From positions 17,731,048-17,795,047 of the forward strand of contig OX243825.1 in NCBI GenBank assembly GCA_945859605.1: 64,000 nt of DNA, given 5' to 3'. The translations under genes were made by a program, and so were the position numbers. Positions 1-13,000 of this stretch are shown one piece after another; position 1 is the stretch's first letter, and each line of letters begins with the position of its first letter. The notes below the pieces were generated by a model that saw only the letters and a program-made list of their open reading frames with translations, did no database searches and was not told where the DNA came from. This DNA is from Lumbricus rubellus (lineage: Eukaryota > Annelida > Clitellata > Crassiclitellata > Lumbricidae).

Positions 1-3000
1 AACCGTGCACTCAACCGTCTGACCAGTTTCAAGCTGCAGAGGAAATCTACAAAACAAAACATAAAAGACTAAAGTATTCAGAAACGATGTGTGGGTAGGC
101 AACATGTCTTATCCAAATCTAACATTTCTCATGCCATCATACAGTTAAGTAGCAAAAGAATAAAACACTTCAAGCCCTTCACAGATCCGAGAAAAATCTG
201 GAAAGAAAACTTATCACGAAACAGACTTTATACGTTCTTTATTGCACCATCATCATCATCAGCTCCTGATGAATATGAAATTTGATGTCAATGGGTACAA
301 ATAAATTATATTTATTCCGTGACAGGCACTATATAAATTTATAGATACAATACAGTACATAATTATTTAGGTTGAAGATGCTGTGTAGATTTTTAAGAAA
401 TGGTCTTACGACTGTGTCTGTGCCGGACGTCGAGTGACGTTGCAGACTCTGTACTTTCTTTTCATTGGGCCACAGTGTGTAATCTCAACCTTTAGACCTG
501 AATAATTCAGTATTAAATGCATAAACAAAGCTTTAATCAGTTAAAACAACAATATCATAAATTGCTAAACATTTCTGCAAATAAATAAATTGATGATTAC
601 TGCAGCTGTATAACAATGTTCTCTCAAACGTTGCAAAAAGTTAAACAGTTGCTAATTTGACACATAACCAAAACGCATCAGCTGCATCTTTGGTCCGCTA
701 AATTACCTCTCACCATTTGAGGCAAAAATAAAACAGAAAGCCAACACCTAAACCACATATTGTTACATATTGCATGGTTAAACAAGAATATTATTTGATT
801 TTGCATCATCAAACAAACCCTAGAGCGTACATAGTTCACAGCTCTTCAGAAAAGTTCTCCACATCGATAAATAAACGTCGGTCCATTAGCCTAGAGTGCT
901 GTCTCTCTCCATCAGGGCAAGTCACTTTACAACAGTTGGGGGGCGCGGTGGTGTAGTGGTGGCGTCGTTGCCTTGGAGCCGGAAGGTTCGAGGTTCGAAT
1001 CCACCTCGCCGCGTAAGGACCTTGGGCAAGTCCTTCACTCACAAATGCTCAGCACTTCGGCGTGAAACTCCGATGCAGTGTCCGCTCTGCATTCGGGAGC
1101 GCCTCTGAGTAGAGAGAGAGTGTGGGGCGCTATAACAAGTGCACAGACAAACAAACACTTCTAGTGTGGAGCTGCAAATTTTATTACTGAATTCAGATGT
1201 AAATAAATTGTATACACCTTCCAACAAGTTACCTATGTGAAAACATAATTAGTAAGTGCTAACCCTTTATCTCTTTGGTAAATTTGACTCTTTGGGAATC
1301 GGTGAGTGGGCGCCTCTGTTCCTGAATGTCGTGAATGTCGAGTGTTTCGACCATGAACTGAATTACAGACTGAGCTTTGTAGAAAGCAGTTGCAGATACT
1401 GGAAACAGAAAAAACAACCAACTCTACTTTCCAGACAACAAATTGCAGTTTTTACACGAGAGTTGTGGACCCAGAGCAACTTATATGAGATGATAAACTA
1501 TTTAAAAGCTCGCTATAAGTCAATATATATTATCTTTAGATCATTTCAGCCAAGTGAGGTATAGAACAACATATTCAACACTGAAAAATTATGACAAACA
1601 ATAAATGCTGTAATCTCTGATATTTGAGAAATGATAAAACTACCGTAGAAACACAACATGCACCAAACAATGAAGAAATAATACTAAAAAAGTAGATAAA
1701 ATTTAATCTCAACACAAGGTCATCTTCTAGGAACTAAGTAAGTAACAAACAATGGCCATATTAAAGGTCTAAATATTTATAAACAAATTACTGATTGCAA
1801 TTCATGTAACAAAACCACTAACTGCCTTCAGAGGTAAAAAACAGCACAGTATAAAAGGAAAGTAAGAAGAATAAAGATAAGAAAATTTAAAGTTAAAGAT
1901 AACTTGAGATAACATAATAGTAAAATCCGTTACTATTAATTTAAAAGACAGCACACCATTCTATATTTAGTGCTGCAAATGTACAACATTAAATAAAGAA
2001 AAGGCCAAAATACATCTTTAAATATAGAAAAGGCCAAAATACAAGCATTTAGCAAAACATGGTTCATTAAACCTGGACAGCTTGTTGAGCAACAGATTGG
2101 TGGGATACACGACAGAGAAAGACAGATGCAAGACGAAACAGAGGAGTGATGATGATGATGATGATGATGATGATGAGTCAAACAACCAAGCAGGTGCTCT
2201 GCAGAGAATTGTCTAACACAGTTGAATTACTAATTACCTGCACTAGCACATCGAAGGCCATAATTCAGACCAAAATATGACACAGGACACAGGTACCACA
2301 GCCTAATTTTCCTCATAATACTGTCAACAGTTCCATTATAAGAGAAGACTGTACCATCTATATTTAGCATCATCTTCCAATGCGACGGCTGAACACTCTG
2401 GTGAAATCCGAACCACACCTCTCGTCCTCCTCCAAGCGGATGGTCAATACCTTCGGGTGGTGCAAAAAATGATCTACCGGCAGCTAGTCTGAAAACAGTC
2501 CGAAACACTCAGTCTAAATCAGTGGTTCCCAACCACGGGCCAAAAGTGGCCCGCAAGACCTAAAAAACGGCCCTCATCTCTCAAAGAATTAACAATTTAA
2601 ATATATGAAAAAATGTGACAATTTGAAAACTTTTGAAAAGCGTAGAAACATAATTATTTTCTATTACACATTATTTTATTTTGATGTCTATAAAAAGCAT
2701 CAGACATTCTACTTTGATTCAACTTAATGGTTTTATATGCTCTTAGTTAATTAAATTTTAGCCCTGTGGCCCGCTATAGTGTCCTAGGCTTCAACAGTAA
2801 TAGTTGAACTAATAAAAAAGTGGCCCTCGTGTCCTCCAATATCGAAAAACATTTGGACTTATGCTGTATTTCAATTACTCAACCATGATTATTCAGAATG
2901 TTTATTATGCCCAATAAGTAATCATAAATTGCAACAACACGTACCGTTGTGAACCACTTTGGCCGTCACCGCCACCCTCAAGCGGCATGGGTGGAGTGAA

Positions 3001-4549
3001 AAAAGAGCGACCCACAGCAGTGTATCTAAAAACAAAGATATATGCACATTGCACACAACAAAACATTTATGAACATTCTACACCTGTCTATCATTCATCA
3101 AATCTGTCAGATACTACCTTTTTACCTGTCCTAATTTCCTGATCTATACCAGCTTCACATATAATTAACAAAAAAAGTCAGATATCATAAAACTAACCAT
3201 ACCAAAACCTAATGATGCCTGAAACCCACAGAAAAACCATATAACTCAGCATTTAATTTATGTGATAAAGAGCACATTAGAGTAATAAGAATGGATCATG
3301 ACATTCCATAAAAAAGATTTATTTCAGTGACTTATTTATAAACTACTTAATAATAATAATAATATCCTTTCTTTATTGAAACGCCTGCAAGACGCACTGC
3401 ACTTTACATTTACAAGTTATGCAGTAATCCTAATTAAACTTAACTACCAACTGAGCAGACAGCTTTGCAATTACAATGGCGCTAATAGCAGCCTACAAAT
3501 CAAATCCGCCCAATGGGGGCTCGAACCTGCTACCTCTTGCACTCTTAGCCAGCATGTTAACCATTACTCTACCGGGCCCCCTTGCTTTACACTTGTAGCA
3601 CAGTTAAAGTGTTTGACTTACGTCATACTGGACAAATGGCGCATGACGACATCGATGGCCTGAATGGCGTCCAAGGGTATCTGCTGATTTCGCCCCTCGA
3701 GGGCCTCGTCCAGGGCATAGAGACTCACTTGGGCGACATATTTGATGGCCACATGGAAAACTCGATCACGACCTTCACCAGGCAAGGTCACTTCAAGCTC
3801 AACCTGGAAATACAAATGTCAACAAAACTCACATTTCTGATTACATCATCATCATCGCATAACGTTGCTTTCATCATCGCATCATTACATGTAAGCAACG
3901 TCATTCTGCAATGATGGAATGTAAGTACACATGGTTGAACTACATTTACAAAAGATGATGAGCTCGATCAAAGTGAAAATGTTGCAGCTCTTTAGATATT
4001 CAGGGTCTCTGTGTTTGCTTGATAGCATCTTCTTGGTGGTACCTCTGTATCTGACACCAGGGCCTGTCAAATACTCCACTCTTCAGCCAAGGGGAGCTTC
4101 TAGTCCTGCAAGCTTGTTCTTCCGTTAGATAGTGCCAGACCCTTTCAATTGTGAGTGGGCTTCAACTAGAGCTGTGCTCTCTTCCTAAAAAAAACATGCT
4201 AACTTTTAGTAAGTTACCTAAATCTAAATTCTTTCGCCATGGATGTGCTATGAGAGCCTCTGAGTAGGTTTCTAAACAAAGGCACTAAACAAATGCCCAG
4301 AAGGAATGACTGAATGAATCCAAGCAGCAGTTAGGTCAATAATCAACAGTCAGATTATATAACCTTACATCAGATTGGCCACCTCAGTGGATTCTTTCAA
4401 ATCAAAGCTTAAATCATATCTGTTTGCTAAGGCTTATCCCACAGTTAGTCGTTTGTGAGGCGCCCTTGAAGCGGTATGGCCGCATTACGACAACATATAA
4501 ATTGTCATCATTATTATTATTTTTTATTTTTATAAATTATTTTTAAAAA

Positions 4550-4600
<51 letters not shown>

Positions 4601-6980
4601 CTTTTCACGTCCGATTGGAAGTGGATCTCGGCTGTACAGATTCTTCCTGCCATCGAACACAGGCTTCTGACCGTTGAATACCTTCTGTGAATATGACTGG
4701 ACCATGGTCTCCACAATTTCTCTGTACAACAAACATATTATATTTGATGATGCTTTTCACCTGTGAAAATGCCAATGTCAGATGTGCTACTGAAAATGCT
4801 AATGTCAGATGTGCTACTCACCTGGTCACCTGGTGCCGTCAGCTTCTGGAGCTCTGGCGAAAGCCTTGGTGTATTCTCTCCAACGTCTCCTCTCTCTAGT
4901 CGCCTCTCGTAGCTCCTCCAGTCTCATGCCAGACTTTTCCTGTACCTCATCCAACCATTTCTTCCTTGGTCTTCCGCATCTTCTCCTTCCCTCACCGCAT
5001 GCCGTCATCAGCTCCTTTTCCAGACCGTTAGATCTCATCACATGGCCAAAGTAGCTCAATTTTCTCCAAGTTGCTGTTTGCTGCAGTGTCTCCTCCCTCT
5101 CTAGTCCAAGCTCCTCGCGCACCGATTCGTTAGTTCTCTTCTCCGTCCATGAAATCCTTAGCATCTTTCTCCAAATCCACATCTCACACGCGTTGATTTT
5201 CTTTTCCATATCCCGTGTCTTTGTCCATGTCTCGCATCCATATAGGACCACTGGGAAGATCAGTGCTCTTACCAGTCTTTTCTTTGTTTCCCTGCTCACG
5301 TATTTATCCTTCCAAATCTTTTCCAGACCGTTCATTGTCGTTTTCCCCATTATTATCCTCCTCCTTATTTCCATATCACTTCTTCCCTCCTTCTCTATCA
5401 TAGATCCCAGGAATGTGAAGCTCGATACTACCTCTATCGTTTCTCCATCCACCTCAAAGTTTTTGTATGTTGCAGTTGTCATAACCTTTGTTTTCTTTAC
5501 ATTGAAGTATAGTCCCGCCTTTTCGCTTTCCTTCCTGACTCTTCTTATTAACTCAACTAGGTCGTCCCTCTTACCCGCCAATAATGTCGTATCATCGGCG
5601 TACCTCAGATTATTCAGTATTTTCCCCGCTATCCTTACCCCTTCTGTTGCCTCCTCCAATCCAGCCCTCCTCATAATTCTCTCGGCATACAGATTGAACA
5701 GGAAAGGGGACAAAATGCACCCCTGTCCCACTCCTTTCCTTATTTTAAATTTCCCTGTGTCACCATATTCAGTTCTTATTACCGCTTCTTGATCCACATA
5801 GAGGCCCTTTAGTAGTTTAACCAAATGCTTCGGATGTGCTACTGGTAATGCTAATGTCAGATGTGCTACTGGTAATGCTAACAATGTCAGATGTGCTACG
5901 GATAATTTATGTCAGATGTGCTACCGAAAATGCTAATGTCAGATGTGCTACTGATAATGTATAATGTCAGATGTGCTACTGAAAATGCTAATGTCAATGT
6001 GCTACTGAAAATGCCAATGTCAGATGTGCTTCTGAAAAAGCCAATGTCAGATACATGTGCTACTGAAAATGCCAATGTCAGATGTGCTACTGATAATGTA
6101 TAATGTCAGATGTGCTACTGAAAATGCTAATGTCAATGTGCTACTGAAAATGCCAATGTTAGATGTGCTACTGAAAATGCTAATGTCAGATGTGCTACTG
6201 AAAATGCCAATGTCAGATGTGCTACTGAAAATGCTAATGTCAGATGTGCTACTGATAATGCTAATGTCAGATGTGCTACCTGTTGACACGCCGCGGACAC
6301 TTGTCGGGTGATATGTTGACTTCGTAGTGATGCACAAAGCCACGAGGAATTGTCACTTGAAAGTGGTTGGCCCTGAGATGGATTGGCTGACCTTCCATTC
6401 CATGATTGGGTCGAGATGGACTTCGAAACTCTTGAAGAGCCGTAACTGGAGGAAGGCCGAGAGCGGTGGGTAAGACAAGGGCCCCTAAAACAATTGTCAC
6501 AATGATACAGAAATAAAAGAGGTCGTCTAAAATAACATGTAGCCTATTCTTTGAATACAATAACTTGCAAGCAGTAGGTAAGTATTTGCTCTTTTTTCTA
6601 AATAATTTATTGACTCAACAGTGTTGAATGTTTCACTTTTCTTTTCACTTTCCTTGTTTCCCTATTCTTAGTTTATGCTGTTTACGTTTACTTTTTTTCT
6701 TTACTCACTCTATGTGTTGCATGTGTGTAGTAAAGTTTAGTTAAGGCTATCACACATCGTAAATTCAATCGATAATTTGGTGTCCATAGTTAGAGGGATT
6801 TCCCTGCATTCTGTTTATAGTTCATCTATCGTTGGACAGGACTTGAATAATTGCACAAGTGCTCTATTCTTAAATGTAAATAGCTCAATTATTAGTAAAA
6901 ATTGGCTACAGATATTTAAAACCTCTAGTGAAACTTTTTTACAAATACAGATTTTACTACCTTCGGGTACACACACTGTC

Positions 6981-7012
<32 letters not shown>

Positions 7013-10000
7013 ACACCCACACTAGTGATGTGAGCGTGAAATATTTCATTTGAAATATTTCATTTCTGACAGTTTTTTTTTAAAATATTTCAACGCCAAA
7101 AAACCCGTTTTTTTTACATGTATGTTTTTTTTACATCTCTAGTTGACGACGACAACATTGTTGTTGTCATCTTTGTCAAAGATGATGACATGGACGATGA
7201 TGAATAACAATGAGGAAATCTTGTAACTGACAGTTTTAGCAGTATAATTACTATTAATGATGGTTTACTCTGTCTGACTGATAGTACTATAATACTATTT
7301 ATGTTTGTGTTCTAAGTTCTATTCTTAGAAGTTTTTGTAAAATTTTGTTTGCCGGATTATTAGCCTATTGAGTCTAGTTGACATAGTATTTGTGATTTAT
7401 AATTTGTCTTTTAAAGTCACTAAAGTCTTTCGAATTCTATACGATTGACTGTGTCCTAGGCTAGCAGAATTTAGCTAAAATCACATTTATTTCATTTATG
7501 ACAAAACAAGTGATTAATAATAAATGTTCAGCATAACAATGAACAATAACATCTACTTTATTAGATCAAACTGTAATTTGTGACATTTGGTGAATAAAAC
7601 ATGTTTTTCAACATATAATGTAACTCTCATAAAAGTCATTCTTAAAAACAGGTAATTAGAAATAAACTGAGTATCTCGAGGATGGTCATCACTAACACAA
7701 TAATGCATATAATATGTAATATGAGAAATAAATAAACTGTTATTATGGTTGTAATTAGTTGTAAAATGTAAAGAAAAAAATAATTTCAAATGTTTCAAAG
7801 AAAACTGAAATATTTCAAATAAAACTGAAATATTTCATTGAAATATTTCAACGCCAAAAAAAACATGTTTTTTTACATCTCTAACCCTCACACACAAACA
7901 CACACCCCACACACACACACACCCGCAGTCCCGCACACACAAACACACCAACAACACACACACACCCGCACACATAAACACACACCCCACACACCCAGCC
8001 ACACACGCACGAACATATGTACACACATACCTGTTGGCAGGGTAATTGGACCAGGAATTGCAGCCGGACCGATAGTTCCTGGAACAATAGTTCCAGGAGT
8101 AGCACCAGGTGGAGGACGCTGTTGAGCAGTCTGACCTTAACAAGCAACAAAAAACAAAATCTCAATTTAAACAGCATTCTACAAATTAGGCGTAAAGAAA
8201 AAAATGTTGTGTTTCCGGTAACCCGACCGACCCATTTTTACGGCCGCGACCCAAACATTTTTGTAAAGAAATTTTATTTTAAAAAAAAATTTAAAAAAAA
8301 AATTTTTGGGGGGAAAAAATATTTAAATTTTTTTATTTAATTTTTTTAAAACCATTTGTATTGACATAACAGAAAAGACGTCAACAAAATGAAATTAATA
8401 GGACTGTTTCTAAAGCAGTTTTAGGTGCAGACAGTCGGGGAAATAGGCAGTTTATACTTGCTTAGAACACGTACTTTGTTGCAGCGTGCAAAAAAGACTA
8501 GTGGGGTATACTTTTTCGGATAGTCACTGCATAAAAATATTTTACCAAAATAAAAATATTTTCCGACCTACCTACCCAATTTTTTTTAGCTCTGTTACCG
8601 GAAACACAACATTTATTTTTTTAGGCCTTACACAATGACTAACAAATTACACAATGACTAACAAATTACACAATGACTTAGATGACTCTACATTTCTAAT
8701 GACTCCACACAAACAGTAATAAGTGGCACAATAAATACTACTCTTCATCAAATGACTATTGGTCACTGTCTAATTTTTCACTGTTTTTAAGACTACCCTA
8801 TTCGACCAGGGATGGATGACTGGGGGGGGGCGTCCTGAGTAGGCAACCTTGAACAAATGCTGTAATAACAATAATATTAAAGGGATCTTTGATACCTCTA
8901 GGAAAAAAATAACTCATCCAATTTATTACTTCCTTACATTGTTCTTGCACATGAAACCGACTGATTGCACTTTAGAAGCAACAAGTTTATTAAAATTTAT
9001 TTCCCACATTTCCTATTGCGCCCCTTCAAGCTCTATACAGAGGCGCTCCCGACTACAGCATGGACACTGCATCAGAGTTTCACACCGAAACGCAGCAATT
9101 GCGAGTGAAGGACTTGCTCAAGGTTCCTATGTGACAGTCTGAGTGGATTCGAACCTTGAAACTTCCAGCTTCAAGGCACCAAACCCACTACTACACCACT
9201 ACACCCCATGAGCTTGGACATTAGAACTCGCAGGAGACCCATGCACTTGTAAGGGAGGAAGTGAAACCCTACAAGTTGATTAGTCAACTACTGAGTCACC
9301 GCACATATAGCACTAAAGCCCAAACGCAAAATAGTTCATAATGCCTTTGTCACAGTTTTGAATGGCACTGCAGGACACCATCCACAGCATAAGGTCCTAC
9401 AGTTCTGCTTGAGCTGAAAAGAAAGAGAGTGCTCAGCAGGATGGAAACTGATAGACAGGACATTGGAGAAAACAAAGCCAAACAAACAGAGATACACACA
9501 GACAGACAGACAGACAGACAGACAGACTCTGTCTGACAGAGCACAACACATTTTAAAACACAGAGACAGCACAGTGACCCAAAAAATATGACAAGAACCA
9601 TGCTGAGCTGACAGTTCAAACGAAGGCTTTGCAAAAAGTCAACAGCTGCACATCAAACTCCTCTGAAAGAAGTAAACAGGAAACAGGCATCAACAAATCC
9701 CAAAATCATTGCACATTCTTCAGTCTTCACATTTCAATCACAATTAAGATTTACTTATTTGTTCACACTGCGCAATGGCATTCTAATAAAAAAAAAACAA
9801 TACATATTGTCTTAATATTTAAATAATTTTATTCATAGCTGAACAGCCTGAAGTGCATCATCTCTTGCGAAAAACAAGGAACCTGGACTTGTAAGAAGCA
9901 ATTACTGCATGTATGTCGCACGATCCAATTTGTCATGCAGTTAGAACATAAAGAAGAAGAAGATGTCAATATGAAATTGGAAATTTCCGGCAGCTGTCCA

Positions 10001-13000
10001 ATTTATAAAATCTCTTCCTTCCTCACGCAGGAAATAATAAATCTGACGACGACAGTGGGTGCCCTCTGATGAAATGAAAAGACACAGCAGGGTGCCATCA
10101 TTTCGTCTTCTGAAGCAGCTCATAAATTCAAAATTAATCATGTTGCCAGGTTAAAAACATGGACAAGTGAACTTCGTCTAACTAACATATTTATATGCTT
10201 TGCAGAAAACTTACATTCTGAATTTTTAATACACAGTTTGACAAGTTCAAGACCAGCGCTTAGACTGTTTAGTACACAAGTACCAGTTGGCTCAGTGCAA
10301 AAATGCCACTTGAATTAGTGCACAAGTGCCACTTGAATTAGTGCACAAGTGCCACTTGAATTAGTGCACAAGTGCCAGTTGGTTTAGTGCACAAGTAGTC
10401 ACGTACCAGTTGGGTTAGTGCACAACTGCATTGGTTTGCCATTGAATCAAGCTTACAGTTACACCTAACCTGTAGAGACTCTGCTTTTCTACCTTGGATA
10501 TTTATCCAACAACAAGGTTCTCATCGTTATCTGTACAGGCTGAGTTTCTTGTCCCTCGCTCACAGACCTACACAGGATAGCGCCAAACTTTCTCGGTCAC
10601 TGGACCTGCAACCTAGAATGGCACACAGGAAACCCATTCCAGGTTGCAGGTCCAGTGACCAAGAAAGTTTGGCGCTATCTTGTGTAGGTCTAGTGTCCAG
10701 GGATCAATCCACCATGTTCTATTCTAACCTAAGACTGCCCCATTTTGCTGCCCCATTTTGCTGCCATATTTTGTTACCCTATTTTGCTGGGAATCGGTTG
10801 GGAGCGTTCCTGAGTAGATGGTCTTGAAAGAGCACCATAAATTTTCCTAATAAATAACTAATCTTTGGCATTCATCCTGAATGGAATAAAATATTGCAGC
10901 TCTAAACGGAAAAAAATATTTCAGCATTAAGTGAATTCATGCTAAGATTAAATGGACCATTTCTATAGTGCCCCTTCAAGTTCACTACTCAGAGGCGCTC
11001 CCAATTACAGCGCGTACACTGCATCGGAGTTTCATGCCGAAGCGCACGAGCAATTGCGAGAGAAGGACTGCGGCTTGAGAGTGGATTCAAACCTGGAACC
11101 CTTTGGCTCCAAGGCACCAAACCCACCATTACACCACCGTGCCCCACAAACGTACACAACTGTCTGGTAATAAAGGGATTTTTTTTAAAGGTGCTATATA
11201 TATATAAAGTCCAAGGTAAATAATAAAAGTGCATTAGTCAAAGAGAAGAGAATGTTTCATGTAAGACTTTGCACACACATGGACCATGGTGCATAAACTG
11301 TCAAGCTTAGACAAAGTAAGTAAAGGCACAGAGTGAAACTCAGCTTTCCATTCCAGTGGAAAAGCGGTTCCGCTGCAACAGGAAAACCTTCACTTTCAAT
11401 GTGACAAAGTAAAGCAGTCCGATAATCTAGCCCTAAGGCAGCCATGGGTGTGAAGTGTTAGCAACTTCTTTTTTTCAGCCTTGGCATATGAAGAGGGTGG
11501 TCAGCTCTCCCCCATGCCATCTCATCTTCACACTGACAGTGGAGGACAGTGAGTTGGCTGTGGGGTAAAAATTTCTGACCTGGTGGAGATTTGACCCTAT
11601 TAACCTCTCAACTGACAAGTCCAGCATTCAAACCACTGGTGCCACTCGTCCCGTTGTTTAGTCTCCTCTTTTAGCTGTTGATATCCCTCCCGCATCTCAA
11701 TTAACATCAAACTTAAATACTAACAGAACACACAGCCTGCAATACACGGCGCTAATAGCAGCCTACAAAGCATGTCCGCACAACGGGGGCTCAAACTCGC
11801 TACCTCTCGCTCTTCATGCCAGCGTGTTAACCAATGCGCTAACGGGTCCATTGGTTTGAACAGTCTGACACTAAATTAATATATACTGTATGCATAATGA
11901 AATACAAGCTTTGGCCATGTATAAAGCGCTTCTCTCAGCAAGAGCCTTTCAGAAGTGCTCCCAGTATTAAGGACTCAAAGAAAAAATGCAGGATTTGAAG
12001 TGAGAGAAATATCATGAGGAAAGATTACCAGACAGGATGGGAACACGAACTGATGGGGTGGGGGAGTCCATTTCATAGAGGGGACCTATGCAAGCTAAGC
12101 ACCCAGACCGAGCCACTGAATAGCATGTACGTATGTATGTAAACAGCCCCCTATACAAACTTCTCTAAAGTACTGAAGCAGTTCTGTCCAGATAGCATTA
12201 AGGATGTGACAACAGATAAGGTGGCAATTTTTCGTGAAGTGCCTCCAGTGCCATCCACTGGTAGCGAAATGCATAAGCGGACCATCAGCCAGCATTGTAG
12301 TGCATTTGAGAGTGTGCTTATAGAATTGCACAGTGTGCTTTGCCAATTGTTCCCTCACTTCCTAGTTGCAGATCTATGTGCACAGCCTGCCATGCCTGAT
12401 CATTTGTTTCTTCGTGCATCAGACACCAGAGCATCACAAGTTACTAATTATAATCACAGGTAACTTAAGAACCCTAGAATCTTCTCCTTCCTTCATTCTA
12501 CTCTATCCGGAAGACTGTCAAACTTCTTTGCGGCTGGCGCATCTTTCCGGAGTATGCTGACTAGCATTCCGCAAAGTGAAAACCTTGGCATCTCTACATG
12601 TATAGCGCATTCTGTCCATGCCTAAACCACTCTACCACGATCATGGCTTAGTGCTACCAAGTTGGGAATGCATCTGATGAGTTATCTTGAAGTAGTGCTA
12701 TATAAATTGGAATTACAATTACAACTAATTATTAATGGCAAGCTGGAGTTCACAATAAGCATCCACACAAAAAAACAAGTATCAGTTAAGACACCATGAT
12801 TAAGCTGTGATTTTGCTCCAATCTCTCTATCTGCTTTATCAAGTTAATAGATTCAATTTTGCTCAGTACCATTACCAGCATCTGCCGTCTGGTCTCTCTG
12901 AACTCTCGTGTCACAAAGCTGACTTCTCAGATCGATCACAACTGTGGACTTCAGTTTCGCTTTGAGCGACCATCCGTTAATTATTTCTAGTCTACTTTGG

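Noticed and set aside
938..1157. Genuine tRNA gene
   Set aside because: Box A and box B are present, but the sequence does not close into a cloverleaf with an acceptor stem, and the same head recurs with a common body in many places, as in a SINE.
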